Shown: positions 1 to 13,700, counted from the first letter of the stretch. The stretch: DNA of 64,000 nucleotides from Bombardia bombarda (GCA_030512295.1 JAULSR010000002.1:3286001-3350000), one strand, 5' to 3'. Program-made: numbers and translations. Notes: generated by a model from the letters alone, not told the origin.

Positions 1-499
1 TGCGGGCAAGCACGTGCTGGGGCTCCAGATACAGAGTCTCGATGTTGCGGCCCGGAATTGATACCCTCGGTGGCCCGTGCTGTCCGGAGCCGGTCGGGGT
101 GCTGACGCCCGAAGCCGGCGTTGAGGTGCGCGGGGTCCCATTGACGGAGCTGGCGCCATTGGTCGTGCCATTGGCGCTGGTCTTCGCACCCCAGATGGGT
201 GCAACACTGGCATTGGCCTTGCCCTTGGGCGCGCCCAATTCCGGAAATAGTTCATGCGACTGCGTGTCCAGGCTGGGCAACGGGGCTTGAGCCTTTGGCT
301 TTGCAGCCGGCTTGGCGGCTGGTGTGGGCTCAACCCATGATGGCTTGGGCTCGCTGGCAGATGCTTCCACACTTGGCGGTACAGGCCTGTGGAGCTCTTC
401 GTCCTCGACCTCCTCGACGATTACACGATGTGCGTTCGCGGCGGTGTGCTGTTGTAGGAGCTGGCTGGCAGCTGAGGGCTCGGCGCTGGTGTCAGCCAT
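1..499 (-). CDS. scp160: N-terminal part of a KH-domain RNA-binding protein, Scp160/vigilin-like (partial, runs off the window)
   Basis: Reading leftward from the ATG at 499, the frame stays open to the window edge and gives about 166 residues (start MADTSAEPSAASQLLQQH). The segment is acidic then Pro/Ala/Thr-rich, with the blocks SHELFPELGAPK, APIWGAK and SIPGRNIETLYLEPQHVL near its end. From memory of the family these blocks precede the first KH domain in filamentous-fungal Scp160/vigilin proteins, which bind mRNA and associate with polysomes and the endoplasmic reticulum. No KH domain itself lies inside the window, so the assignment rests on the N-terminal tail only. The start is the only ATG in this frame near the beginning of the open stretch. 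No intron is needed within the visible part. Confidence 0.6.
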   Translation of the reverse strand, partial: MADTSAEPSAASQLLQQHTAANAHRVIVEEVEDEELHRPVPPSVEASASEPKPSWVEPTPAAKPAAKPKAQAPLPSLDTQSHELFPELGAPKGKANASVAPIWGAKTSANGTTNGASSVNGTPRTSTPASGVSTPTGSGQHGPPRVSIPGRNIETLYLEPQHVLAR

Positions 500-2524
500 G
501 ATGGCGATGGGCGATGGAATTGTGTCGGGGGGACAATGATGGACGATACGTGGCTATCGTAATCTGCAAGAAGCTCGACTTCCACCTGTTCTCATCCACA
601 CAAGGTTAGGATACGGCACTAACAGCAAGAACAGGAAGCCCCTCGGCCAAGTGAATGTCGATCACTGGGGCAGTGGCAGAAGTGGGGGTAGAGGCAGGTG
701 CACTTACGCCCTTAACAAGCAGCAGAGAGATATATTAGAGAGAGGAGAGGATGGAGAATGGCGAGAGACAGATCAGTTGCGCAAGAAGGAGAGTTCGAGG
801 GGCGAAGCTCGTGCGGAGGCGTATGGGGTCCGGTGGTGGATTGGGGCTGGAGGTCTGAGACTCGGTAATGGAGAGTTTTCAACAAGATTAGGAAAAGTCA
901 AAATGGGGGCAGCAGAGTTACTGCCTAGAACATGATGCACAAGAATCGAATTGGCGGCAGTCTGCTCCAAAGTGTAGAAGATGACGACGCAGAGACGGAT
1001 GGCAGCAAGAACGAAGAGGCCAGACAACGCGAGGTGAAAGTTGCTCAGAAATGGGGTCGTGATTGTTCCAGGAGCGAGTGGAAACAATTCTTTAGCTTCA
1101 CCAGAAATTTGTCTGTAATCTGTCTCGGTCAGGAAAGGCCAGCGCTACATGGCTCCTTAGCTCCATAACCCCCAATCCCAGCCCCACTCTACGCCAGATC
1201 AAGCCACTCAACCGCTCTAGCGCCTCGGAGGAACGCCTGGACGCCTCAGAACGACGCCTCTCCACTGTCAAACTGTCCCAGAGAACACCTCAGACGCCAG
1301 ACGTCAGACGGCAGCACTACCTACCTACTCATGTTACTCGGCCTTGTCACTTGTCGTAGCTGCAGGTGGTTGCTATTTACGCATCTTTGACAGCGGCTGC
1401 CTGTCGCTTTCAAGGCAAATAAAATTTTGACGGCTACCTATTCTTTTTTTTCTTCTTTTCTTCTTTAGGCAGGTGATAGAGTGCCTCTCAGTCACCTGCT
1501 CGACGCATCACGCGTCTTTCCACGTGCATGAATGTTAGGGCTCAGGTTCCGTGTATCACCAGTAACACCAGCGCATTCTAGTCCATTCGAGCTCCTACAC
1601 GGAGAACCGAGGACCCAAGGCAAGGGTGGCTTGCAACCGAGGAACCTGGAGTATTAGTATTCTATGCGATCCTATATACCTTAGGTTTTAGAGCCTGCAT
1701 TCTCAAGTTCAATTCTCATATTGTCCCATACAGCCCCTCTCTGAAACGACCCAATTGGTGCGCACATGCTATCTTGCAAACAAGACATTGACTCTAGAGT
1801 CTAGGAGAGGACGAGGGATCAAATATGTTTATCTCTCAACAATGAGTGTCAAATGATATATACTGGATATGTTGGAATTGAAGAAGAAAAAGACAATTGC
1901 CCCTTTGCGTCTTTGTACGCAAACACCTGGCCCAGGTGGGACAGAACGGTACTATTCAGTCTCGACATTCAAGTGTCGTATGTCCCTTTTTAATCCCCTA
2001 CCTTCATGAAGGGAAGCACAAAGTACAGCTGATCGAGTTGCGGCGCGAAGGCTTTTAAGCCAACAACAGATGATCAGCCCACTCTGCTTGTTACACCTCG
2101 AAAAACACAATGTCGTTATATAAGTTACGTAAGGCTGCCTTATACAACATCGGGAGACCATCGAATCCTCAATGACAGCGGTTTGGCCACTGCAGGAACA
2201 GTTCGTTCTGTATTCCTTGATAATAAGACCCCGAGGAACCGCGACTCCAACAACCATGACGGAAATAACAGCTGGACTAGCCTCAGATGAGTAGACGGGA
2301 GTACACTACTTCTCGCCTTCCATAGACGCTGGACCGGACCATCGAAATAAAAGAAAGGCAACTCACAGCGTATGCTGTATGTAGCCTTCCGTTTTATCCC
2401 ATGCTCCGAAAAAAGTGTTCCATGGCTTCCGCCAAGATTCTGGATGGCACAGTACGAGAAGCTTACTCCGTATACGCAATTGAAGGGTCCAGGCAGCGTT
2501 ACTATGAGGTGCATATCTGCAGAC

Positions 2525-2549
2525 ACCTACCTACCTAGGTACATACCTG
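2525..2549. repeat. Short TACCTA/TAGGTA tract
   Basis: The run ACCTACCTACCTAGGTACAT at this position is a small partly palindromic tetranucleotide tract. Similar tracts recur between genes at 33391-33416, 47171-47183, 52203-52216, 56364-56391, 59637-59690 and 63034-63109. Confidence 0.6.
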
Positions 2550-4473
2550 TAGTAGGTCCGGTGCTGCAGCTGGTAAATACAAACTGGCAGTCGAGCACTG
2601 CAGCTGCTTTGTCCAGCACATCAGGAGGATCCTTGTCGATTCGACAGCTGCAGTAGGAAATCATGACTGCGTGTCTGTTAAGGAATGGACGAGGCCCGAC
2701 AGAAGAAAAGCTATCTGTCAAATGCGAAGAGAGGCACAAGTCGGTCGTATTGCCACTGACCGGGCCGTGGCCGACTGTCCAGCGACCCTGTTTGATTCCT
2801 ATTGTTATGCGAGATATCTGGCAGCGCCTGGCTATACCTTTCGAGGGTGTAAAGCCATCATCTTGTACAAGTCATAGTCTACTTTTTCTCGGATGAGTGA
2901 TACAATTGAAAAGCATTCATCACGTAGGACTAAAGATGACTTCGGAAATTAGGTAGAAGCGAACGGGTGATACTCAGATAAGTGCGCAGTAGGGTTGCAA
3001 TTTGTATACGCAGTAACGGCGCGTAGCCATCATGAACAGGACTCGGAGGTACCTTAGCTGGGTTAGTTGTAACGGAGGAGACTGAACATGGTTGAAAAAT
3101 TCTGCCCCGACATTCTGTTACACTGTGGCCGTCCGCCATTGTAGAGATGAATCGCGGTAACGTACCGGGCTGGTTTCCCTCTCATTCGGGACATTTAGGA
3201 CGATCTCCTATAACATTACCCTCTGGGATTTGTCGTGCAGGACCTTTGAGATCAGCGTTCTCCAGTCGTCACTCACATGTCTGTGGTTTGTGTAGGTGTT
3301 GGTGTGTCAGCCATCACGGCATGGAAATTGTGAGCTTGTCTTGCTTCAAAGGTTGCGCTGGTGGCGTTTGGTTGGTTAAAAAATTGAGGGGCGTTGAACT
3401 CAACCCCGCAAAACCAGGCAGTCTTGACACCTTCTATCGTTTCTTGAGCGATTGCAGAATCGTACTCGAGCCTTTGAATAACACAACCAGACAACAAATA
3501 GTCTCGTTATTAACTTAGGACACCGGCTGGTTGGCAAGAGGCAATGTGGCTGCTATGGCGGACGGCTAGCAGGTTATGGCTGGATGCAGCCGAAGATCAG
3601 ATCGAACCGTCGGTACCAGCCGATGCCTTAGTCGAAGTATGACGCACGTCAAAACAAGTCCCCCAATCTCTCTCCCAAAAAGTCCAGCTAGTGCAGATCT
3701 CAAAGCGAGCTCACTGAACCACGGCGTCAAGCAATCGATGGAAGCGCTTGGTGTCACTCACGCCTACTGTTCGTAATTTGGTGATACCCAAGGGATTGGC
3801 GCCAGGCGCAAATCCGCTTGTTGACGACTGGCGATAAATCGCCACAGAGCATCAACGCCATAGTTAGATTTAGAAGGCTCATGTCCATTCAACCCAACCC
3901 CTGGTCTGCATCGCGAGACTCGGCCAGGCCCACCCCCCATGGTGGGCAGGTGCAACGACAGGGGGGTTAGAAGGGACAGGACCACCTAAGACAGGGAAGA
4001 CAGACCCATTGTGTGAAAACCTATCAGCCAACCCGATTAATTCAAACTGACCAAGACGGCCAGTGGTGGGACAAGTCTTCTGCAGGTGCGGCTTCAATAT
4101 CGTGTTTGGGTATCCCGTAATTATGCGATATTTCATGCTGTGACCGTCGCTCCAGCTCCGGGACCTCCATTCCCAAGGACCCAAGCTTCCTTGGACCTCG
4201 AGTTAAGCAATCGAGGCTGACATCAGTCAGGAAAAGCATTGGCTGCTCTCTGGCTCCGCACTTCAATTCCATGCATCTCGATTGTTGAACACCTTGTCCG
4301 CTGTTGCTGCTGAGTTGTCTCCGCTTGGGGATGAGGTGATAACTTTACCACCACTGGCACCCACCGGGGCCGCCCCCAGAAATCAGCGCAGACAGCGGGG
4401 ACTACTACTGCAGCGCTGTGACTGGATTGTGTTGTGTGGACCAATCCACCTATTTTGTGCACTAGCTGGGCAG

Positions 4474-4527
4474 GAGACAGCAGACAGCAAGCAGACAGCA
4501 GACAGCAGACAGCAGACATCAGACAGG
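4474..4527. repeat. CAGACAG tandem microsatellite
   Basis: Imperfect tandem copies of the 7-mer AGACAGC occupy this interval, about 0.85 kb before the ste20 start codon. A second, weaker cluster of the same motif lies near 5112-5150. Confidence 0.75.
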
Positions 4528-5380
4528 CTGGCCCCCCGTTATTGATATCGACGTCGACCTGCGCCGTTGCAACTTGCAAGATGCCCATCAAGCTCCTGCA
4601 GGGCAATGATTGACCTGTGAAAAGTGAGAGCCTGCTTGTGCGACAAAACTCCACGCTTCCACCCGCCCGTCATCCGTCCACTAGACCTGTTCTGGTATCG
4701 GCTTTCGGCCCCGTTTGCGTAGGTAGCCAAAGAAACGGTGCACTTTCATCTGGTTTGGCGGGGCTCATCCGTTGTCCGTTGTCGTCCAAGAGACCCTGTT
4801 CCCTGCCTCCCTGCTTGCCCTGCTCCTGTTGTTGCCATTGCCCTGCTCCTTCCCTGCGCTATTCTGGTGCTGCCTACGGAGTTCTACCCAGCTTCCGCAC
4901 TGTGTCCGGCAATCCAGGCGCCCACCTGGCGACTTTAACCATTGAGCAGCGCCAGTGCACCGCTGCACCACTGTACCGCTGCGCACAGTGGGCCAGTGAG
5001 CCAGTGCAACCAGTGCTACCAGATAGGTAAGGTAGCCCAGATACCAGCAAGAGAAGCTGCAAGTGCAGGGAAACATCGCAAGACTGAACCTTGGGCGGCA
5101 GTGGCAGCCAAGCAGCAGACAGCAGATATAGCAGACAGATAGCTAGCAGAGACGGGCAACCAAGCAGAGTGCAGCATCGACGGGGAGGCGCCCGCGGTCC
5201 AAACGCAAATTTCCAGTCCAGTGTCCAGTTGTCTGCAACCTGCGCGCAACCTGCAACCCTTACTCCCGCCTCAATCACTACTACCCCATCCTTTCAGTCG
5301 CTCGACCCGGCTCCGACGTACGTTTACGTTTTTTTTTTTCTTATTGTTGCCCTGGCCAGAAAGTATTGGTCGGACGGACC

Positions 5381-8300
5381 ATGGACAGCCCGAGCACCCT
5401 TTCGCACGGCATCTCTCATCGTCGCAGACTCACAAAGAAACCACCTTCGTCTCACCACCACTCTAGCTCGCTCAGTATCGATGGCCGTATTGACGCCCAA
5501 TCTCTAGAGAGCAAGCGGAGCTCCAACAGCAGTAGTTTACGGCGGACCCCAAGTGCTCCCCCCGCCCGCACCCTCTCCGCCTACGCGTCTAACAGCTCCC
5601 GTACGTCGCCACGCTTTCCCACCACGGCTTCCTCAACGTCGGCAACCCGATCGCAACCGTCACCCATCTATCCGGCCACAGAGTTTGGTTCGACTGCCCT
5701 GTCACAACACTCGCAATTGCAATCGCACGCCCCGTCGCCGCCACAGCCACAGCCGCAAGAACACCACCACCACCAGCAACAGCAACAGCAGCATCAATAC
5801 CCCCGTCCCGCCTTCATCGCCGCCGCCGCCGCCGCCGCCGCATCTGCCTCTGCCTCTTCCTCTGCTTCTGCTTCTGCCTCTTCGGCCCCTGGCACCACCC
5901 GCAACGACAACGACGCACAACAAACGCAGTCTCATTTCGATTCGGCACCCGCCGTCCGACCCCTCGGCTCAAAGACGTCAGACGAGCTACTGATTGGCGC
6001 TCCCTTTGACGGCACAGCAATTCTCAGTCGCATCGAGGCGACCAAATCCTCGGCGCGCTATCAGCCCCCTCCACGTCCCGCCCCTCCCCCGCTATTCTAC
6101 ACAAGTCCCGACGCGACAGGCATGGGGGGCATGGGCATGGGCATGGGTCCACCCTCTCTCCGCCAGTCGGCGAGCTTTTCGACGACAGATCAAACCATCG
6201 TAGAGAAGCAATCCCTCGCCAAGATGGAGAGCTCGTCTACAGCGACCCCCAAGAGATACTCGGATGAGACAAAGGAGTCCAAGATGCCGGGTATGCTCAG
6301 AAAAAAGTCGGGCTTCTCAGGCTTCATGAACAGCTTGGTCGGAGCGCCAAAGAAACCTCTAATCTCCGCGCCCGAGAATCCGGTCCACGTCACACATGTC
6401 GGCTATGACAGCTCTACCGGCCAGTTTACAGTAGGTGTTTTTTACTTGATGACCTTTTACGCATGTCACCTCTTCTGACTGCTCTACAGGGATTGCCTAA
6501 GGAATGGCAGCGCCTCATCAACGAGAGTGGTATCACGGAGAAGGACACAAGAGAACACCCGCAAATCCTTGTCGACGTCTTGACATTTTACAAAGAGACG
6601 ACCGAGAAGGCCTCAGAGGATCAACAGTTAGAAAAATTCCACGATGCAAGGGCAACAGATTATCGCGGCTTATCAAATGCGCCATCATCCGCCGGACCCC
6701 TCTCCCCAGGCTTGATACCGTCTTATAGTCCTATGTCGCCCATGATCAGTCCTCCCGCGAGTCCCAGATTTCCTACTGTCAACCATGAGGGCAGCTTCGA
6801 AAACCCCCGCGCCCCCCCTCCGGTGCCATCTAAAGGCCCAGGACTCCCAGCAAAGGACCTGAATTTGATGCCCAGTCGGCCGGCGCCAAAACCTCCAACC
6901 AGCATCGCATCCAGGACCGGCCCCCATCCTCCTTTCCCAGCCAAAGATTCTGCAATTGGAATGCAACCACCTGGAGATGACCTTCCAGGCCCTTCCTATC
7001 TTCCGCCCAAGGACAATGTGCCCATGCTACCTGAGGAATTCAGATCCAGATCAAATTCTCGAGTAAACGGCGTCTCCCCCTTTGCGCAGACGCAACCATC
7101 CGCCCCCGCCCCTTCCACTGCAAACCAGACCGCATACCAACAGCAATTAATGCATCAACAGCAAGATCAGGCAATAGCTCAGGCTCAAGCGGCCATGAGC
7201 GGCCAGCTGGGCCGGGCAGCAAGCAAGAGACAGCAGCCGAACCCTCCATCCTTACAGCACCAACATCCCCGACAGCAAGAGGCCAACGGGTCCAGCCGAA
7301 TGCCCCAACCTGCGGGCCCAACGTTACAAGCTGGGTCAAGGCCGAGACACCGGCCACGACAAAGCAATGGCATGGACGTAGTTGCCGCACTAAAGAGGAT
7401 ATGCTCCGAGGGCGACCCAAGGGAAGTCTACCGCGGTTTTACCAAGATTGGTCAAGGTGCTTCTGGTGGGGTTTACACAGGTCACGAGAAGGGGAGCAAC
7501 AGGCTGGTGGCAATCAAACAGATGAACTTGGAACAGCAACCGAAGAAGGACCTTATCATCAACGAGATTCTAGTTATGAAGGAGAGCTCGCATCCGAATA
7601 TCGTCAATTTCATCGACAGTTATTTGTGTGGAGGTGAATTATGGGTGGTGATGGAGTTTATGGAGGGTGGAAGCTTGACAGACGTTGTGACGTTTAATAT
7701 CATGACGGAAGGGCAGATTGCTTCGGTTTGTCGGGAAACGCTTAGGGGTCTGCAGCACCTCCACTCGAAAGGCGTTATTCACAGAGACATCAAGTCGGAT
7801 AATATTCTCCTAAGCATGGAGGGTAATATCAAGCTGAGTACGTCACACCGGATACCGTGACCTTGGCGTCTACGGTTGTTGTTGTTTTGCTAACTTATGT
7901 TGTCTAGCCGACTTTGGGTTCTGTGCCACGATCAACGAAGCCCAGAACAAGCGAACAACAATGGTCGGCACGCCCTACTGGATGGCACCTGAGGTTGTTA
8001 CGCGAAAGGAATATGGCCGAAAAGTCGACATATGGTCACTAGGAATCATGGCTATCGAGATGATTGAGGGGGAACCTCCATATCTAACCGAGTCACCCCT
8101 GCGAGCGCTGTGGTTGATAGCGACAAACGGGACGCCAGATATTAAGGGCGAACAGAACCTATCGCCAGTCTTTCGCGATTTCCTCTACTTTGCTCTGAAG
8201 GTAGATCCCGAGAAGCGAGCTAGCGCCCATGACTTGTTAAGGGTAAAGTCGAAAGCCCCTCTCCCTTGCTTTGCTTTTTTCTGCCCCTTCTCATTTCTGG

Positions 8301-8482
8301 CTCTCCCTTAACCACACTGCTTCCCCCCCCATATTTCACTGCCAACGTTTTGAAACCACATGCTAACACATTACACAATACAGCACGATTTTATGAAAGA
8401 ATGCGTGGAACTTTCTACGCTATCCCCACTAGTACGGGCCGCACGGGAAGCCCGAGCACAAGAGAAAGCCCGGAAAGGGTAA
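5381..8482 (+). CDS. ste20: p21-activated protein kinase Ste20 (PAK family)
   Basis: Four exons (5381-6430, 6490-7837, 7908-8242, 8384-8482) give 943 residues. The N-terminal third is low-complexity (Ser/Pro, a His/Gln run, Ala/Ser runs). It is followed by a CRIB Cdc42/Rac-binding motif ISAPENPVHVTHVG (about residues 328-342) that the first intron splits further on, at GQFT|GLPKEW. A proline-rich linker (PARPxP-like runs, possible SH3 ligands) leads to a complete Ser/Thr kinase domain: glycine loop GQGASGGVYTG, VAIK lysine, HRDIKSDN catalytic loop, DFG, and GTPYWMAPE. The last exon carries STLSPLVRAAR, matching the G-beta-binding motif (SSLxPLV) at the C-terminus of Ste20. With no PH domain before the CRIB, this is Ste20 rather than Cla4. 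The family acts in Cdc42-dependent polarity and in MAPK activation. ATG 5381 is the first ATG of the frame. Confidence 0.93.
5760..5842 (+). repeat. Coding microsatellites in ste20 (His/Gln and Ala runs)
   Basis: CAC/CAG/CAA triplets (about 5762-5797) followed by a GCC run (about 5818-5840) encode consecutive His, Gln and Ala residues in the disordered N-terminus of Ste20. Triplet repeats of this kind commonly vary in length between strains. Confidence 0.8.
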
Positions 8483-10721
8483 TAAGCACATGCGTCGCTT
8501 TGTGTGAGGAACACAAATCCACAACCTCACTGCTCAAAGAATACCCGCGTTTCTAGCAACGTCGCTTTTCTGCCTCGATTTCTTTGTGGCCTATTGCCCA
8601 TTTTCTCAAATTCTCTTTGCAAGCCAAATGGTCCAATCGTACCTGCCTTTTTCGTTTTTCGAGATTTATTCCCCCTCTATCCATGGCCGGTAGTTTGTGT
8701 TTTGCATTGGTTTGATTTTACCTTTTTCTTTGCGTGCTTGGCTTCGCCCTCGGCCACGGCGACCACCACATCATCTGAAATTGGGTTGGTTTGTTTATTG
8801 AGATTCGGAGATCAGGGGGGGTTGGGAATACTAGGATTTGGTTGGTTTTTGATTGGGGAAAGAAAGAAGAGATATCTCGGGATCACATTTTTGCTTGAGA
8901 CTAAAAAAGTCAAGAAGACTTCTTTTTTTTGTTTTCTTCCCCCTTTTTTATTATCTTGGCTGCACATATTTGTGGAAGAGAAAGGGGGGAGGGAGTAAAA
9001 GACATGGCAAAAACTTTTGTTTTTTTCAAGCACAACAACCAACAAATGCACACACAAAATAACACAAAACCACTCACACTAGCCAGCCTTGGTATTTCTT
9101 CCATGTCATATCTCACACGCATACTTGAAGGAAAGGTAATCCTTTTTTTTCCTGACATGAACTACACATTTGGACTGCTGTTGCTGCTGTTGCTGCTGTC
9201 GGCCTGCTTTAACCACTTACTCTAGGTATATACACCAATCTTATAGCATAGGTTTTACAGTAGGTATGAGGATTTGTTCACACATCATATCTCTCCTCTC
9301 TCTTTTCCCTTTTGCTAGTTAAAGTGGCGAAAAGAGACCACGAATCATAACAAGAAGCTGTCTGTGGGGTAGCTGTCAACACAAGAGAAGGACAGAATCG
9401 ATGAGGAGCAGATGGGAGAGAATAGAGAAACTAAAGAGGAAAGATGAGAAAAACAAAAAGATTGGTCTAACGGTGGCAATGAAAAGAGAAGACGTATGCT
9501 GGCTACAGTATGGGTCCAAAAGTCTGGCCTCCTCCCTAACTTGACTACCTAATTGTACAGAAGTTTGACCTCTATAACTGATTTGCAATAGTTGTAAATG
9601 GGATAGTTGTAGGTGGTATCAAATCGCACATGGGGCCAGACTTATTGACTGACACTGTAGCTAGCGCACACCACACAACGTATAACGGAGGATCTATCTG
9701 ATGAGACTTGATATACCTACCTGCCTTCTACATCTGACCTTGACTCCAAATTCTGGAAGGGCTGTTTAAGGCAGGAGGATAGGTAACAGGGGGCATGACG
9801 AGATGGATAGGGTAAGGTGAGTGAGTAATGGTAGTGGGTGCATTGCATTGCATTTGCATACATGGACAGAAAGACAAAACGGAATGGTTGATTGTTCACA
9901 GGAGCGATTTTCCAGACAGAACTCCTGGTTTACAGACGAGCGATCTTCTTTTTGAGAACTGACTGGATTGGATTGCTGCAAAACAGAACAGCAACTACTG
10001 GTCCATTACTGATTTTTTAATCCCATACCAGTTCATTCCACCTTTAGAGGTATCCTAGTCTAAACCCTGATCATATCCCCCGTACCCTCCTACCCTCTTC
10101 CCCTTCCTTGGTCGTGAAAAAAGTAAGTAAGTGAAGCAGGTTTGTAAACGCCTGTTATTTCTCGCCACTGTTATACGTAAACGAAAAATCATCCGGCTTT
10201 TTCCCACCTTATGTGCTCCAAACATCATATCCACTGGCTGGTTGCTGCTTCATGCAGCATGGTTAGGCATTCTCGCTAGGTTGCAACGTGTGCTTCCTTG
10301 TTCTGACGAATGAGGCTGATATGTCTAACAAATTGAAGTCATTCTGCCCATCCGCAAAAATGTAAGTGATATGCCGGCTAAGTGATGAACTGCTCATTGG
10401 ACTGGTTGCAAATATATAAAGAGAGGTCTGCCACTCCTCTCTAAATAAAACGACGGAGACGCTGTTTACTTTCTTCTATTCGACTGGCGGATAGCCACTG
10501 GACGATAATGCATATAGTCTCAGCTTCAAACCTGCCAGTCAAGGAAGGAGGGGGCCGTATATAGACTTGGAGTGAGCGGTAGGTATATATATATCCATCC
10601 ATCTCGAGCGATCACCAGCACTGCAATGCTCCCCAAGAAGCCTTAATATACCTCGAGGCTATGCAATAGTCAACGACATGAGTACTGTCTACTCGTCCTG
10701 TCCGCAGAAGACATGAGAAGT
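8483..10721. other. Convergent intergenic region between ste20 and ctr86
   Basis: About 2.2 kb between two stop codons. It is rich in T and pyrimidine tracts near 8900-9030 and has a GCTGTT-type short repeat near 9176-9200. Short open frames here have no domain or splice logic. It probably contains the 3' UTRs of both genes; I see nothing else. Confidence 0.6.
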
Positions 10722-13700
10722 TTACATAAAGTCCTCTTCTTCAGTCTCGTCGGAATCCTGCCGCCGGCCCAAAGCCAGCCGCGCTGCCTCGTCTGCCAAA
10801 GTGATGATATCACGAAGCAGCTCCTCGGAGCGGCTGCGCGTCGACTGCAGCGGGCTAGACGATGCTGAAGGGCTCTTGTTGGACTGAATCGGCGGCAGAG
10901 TGTGGACCTGGTTTCTGATGTCGTCCACAAGAAGGGCGGTGGAAGAAGCCAGAGATGGTAGGGCGAGGCTATTCTTGTTATTGTTGTTGGCGGGCCCAGA
11001 GGATGAGCCACTGCCGGGGCTGGGTGCCTTCAGCTGAACCTTGACCTCGCCACCGATACCGTCAATCCTCAGAGTGCTTGTCCGAGGGGGCAGAGGAACT
11101 CCATCTGCGGTGGTGGCGGGCGAAGGACTAAGGTTGGGAGGAGGTGACATGGCTACGAGTTCCCGGAGGAAGTTGTTTGCCGCGTCGGAGCCGTCCATCA
11201 GCCACTTGAGACAGACCTGGACACGCTCGCGAGCGTATCGGTTGTGGTCGTCGTATACACAGCAGTTTAGCAAGCTGACGATGCCGTTGTGGCGGATGAT
11301 TTGCAGCTGCACCTCGGGGTTGCCGGGGCTGCTACGGCCCGGTGGTGGCTGGAGGAGCCCGGCGAGGATATGGAGAATCTGACCCTTGATGCCAGCCCAC
11401 GGGAACTTGTGCGCAGGCTCCTGCATGGGGGGTGGCGGCGGAGGTGGTGGATCTCCCAAATCGTAATCATGGTCGCGGTCATCATCTTTGATAGGCCCGG
11501 CAGTGTTTGCGGTGGGGGTTTGCTGATTTGCGCGGTTGGGCATATCGACGAGGGATTTCTTTGGTACGCCGGCCTCGAGCCCCTTCAACAGAACAAGAAG
11601 TTCATAGGCAGCTTCCCACTCAATCAAATAGGCGCGCGTCTCAGCGAGTTCATTCACCGTCGTCAAGAGCTCCAAGAATTGCTGGAGACCATCCTTGGCG
11701 CGCTCCATGTCCCAGCTGTCAACCGGGAATTCTGTCGCCTCGCATTGATCGTTCCGAATCTGCGCTTGGAGATGCATAAGAGCTGCACATTCCGGTACTA
11801 TGCGACTGCGGAACTGTATAAATAAGAAGTGAAGGAGCCTGACGTCCCGAAGATGCTCCTTGGAGTCGGGAGGCGGAGGGTCGGTGTTGCGAGCGCGGAA
11901 CATGTTGTTAACCAAGCGTAAAAGAACAGTCTGAGCCGGTGAGATAATGTCCTTCGGTATCCGCAACGACTGCCATGCGTAGGGGATCAAGGCACTGTGA
12001 TGGATGGCCTCGACAATCTGAGTTGTGAGCTGAAAGATGAGCGACTGCTCGCTCTTTTCCCAGACAGCAATGAAGACAAGTATCTCTCTAAGAAGACTCC
12101 GTCCGCATTCCAATGCTAGGAACATCCTGCACCTAGTCTTTTGCAAGTTTTCACCAGCCCGACTTAGCGCCAGACCAGCATTATCAAGTATGCAAGATTT
12201 GACAATCATGTGCAAGGCCTCGATTTGCTTGGGGTCCAAGATATTGGGGACCTCGGTGAGCAGGCCACTCATGGGGCCGTCGCTGTAGGACTCGTCGTCG
12301 TCAACATCCTCCTCTTCGATCATATCATCATTATAATCCTGAGGGAAACGATCGGCGTCCATAATCTCCTCCCCGACAGGTATGTCGGGCAAAGGCGCAC
12401 CCTCTGCAGAGTGGACAGAATGAACAGAGCCCTCGTGTTCATCTGTCCGATAAGAATGTGCGTAGCGATTCACCAGATTTGCCTTGCAATTCTCCGTTCT
12501 TTGCTGTGCAAACTCAACTGTAGGCATGGGGACAACCCAGTCATCGTAGTTGGGGTCGCGGACTTTGAGCCACCAGGTGTCGACCTCCCTCGATACGCGA
12601 CCATAGAGGCGATCTTGCTCGAACTTGTCGGGCTCATCCTCCTTCCAGTGAGGAGTAATCTTGGAATCAGCTCTGGCATCGTCTGCTCGAACGCCGACAG
12701 TTCCGTCAGGCAACCAATTCCAGGCCAGGGGAGAGATGCGGGCCAGATAGCCCGGCGGGAGTCCTCTGGGTGCTAGGGTGTCCTCGTACTCTACAAGGAG
12801 GTTTCGGGCCTTGTCGCAGAATCTCGAATTCCTCTCGATCCAATTTCGGACCTCAACCCTTGCAACGTCGGGCCGGAAGTCGCCCAGGCCGATATTGCTC
12901 TCCTGGTCGTCGCTTATAGCATCCTCATCAAAAAGCACAGTAAACCAGAAAGTCATCTTGTTCCGGTCATTCTTAGCAATCCAGTTATGAGCCTGCTGAA
13001 GACATGTAACGAGAAGCTTCTTGCAGAGTTCAGTAACCTCGCTCAGCCTGAGCCGGGCGGTTTCTTCGAGAATGTCGCCATCGTAAGCCTTGCTCGTGAT
13101 GTTGATACAGAGAATTATGGTCTGGTACAGCATCTGGTCAAAATGGGCAGCAGCGCACAGATCCTGGGGGATTTCTGGCTCTGGAACGACAAGCAGGTTC
13201 CTCGCAATGTGCATCAGCTTGATCAACAGCTGGAGGTCCTCCTTGAGTGAAGGGCAGTTTTTGATAATTAGGGCAGTGCTCTCCTGGGGTGTAACACCCT
13301 TGTCTGGGTCGTTCAAGCTTGACAGGGGCCCGATGGAGCGGGTAGTCAAGCTCGGGATGGCAGCGGCGAAGACCTTTGTGAGCCATATCCATATTTCAAC
13401 GCTCCTTGATAGAGTCTCTCTAGCACGGGTATTAGAGTACGATCAGAGATACAATCAGAGATGCAATGGGCGGGTCCAGGTTATCTCACCGAACATCTTT
13501 GAGATTGTGTGTCTTCTCCAGGGTCCTCGAAATAAACTTGGTGACATAGGCCATGGTACGGGGGCCGATGGCAGGATCGAGTTTGAGCCATGCCTCAAAG
13601 CAGCTCATGGCTGAGGAGAAACATAACTCCTCAACCGTCAGGGGGCGACGGTCTTCATCTATCACACTGGCAGCATCAGCAGCGAGGACGGCGGCGGCAG

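Larger units (their letters stand above)
500..5380. other. Gene-free stretch between scp160 and ste20
   Basis: About 4.9 kb holding the 5' flank of the scp160-like gene on the left and the 5' flank of ste20 on the right. The open frames inside are short, overlap each other on both strands and show no recognisable domain or splice structure. Visible features are a TACCTA-type tract near 2525-2549, a CAGACAG-type tandem repeat at 4474-4527 and a T-rich tract at about 5329-5345 just before the ste20 start. I see no tRNA, transposon or terminal repeat. Confidence 0.6.

Noticed and set aside
773..1087. 104-codon minus-strand frame upstream of scp160
   Set aside because: Somewhat hydrophobic, but with no splice link, domain or conserved-looking block; probably 5' flank.
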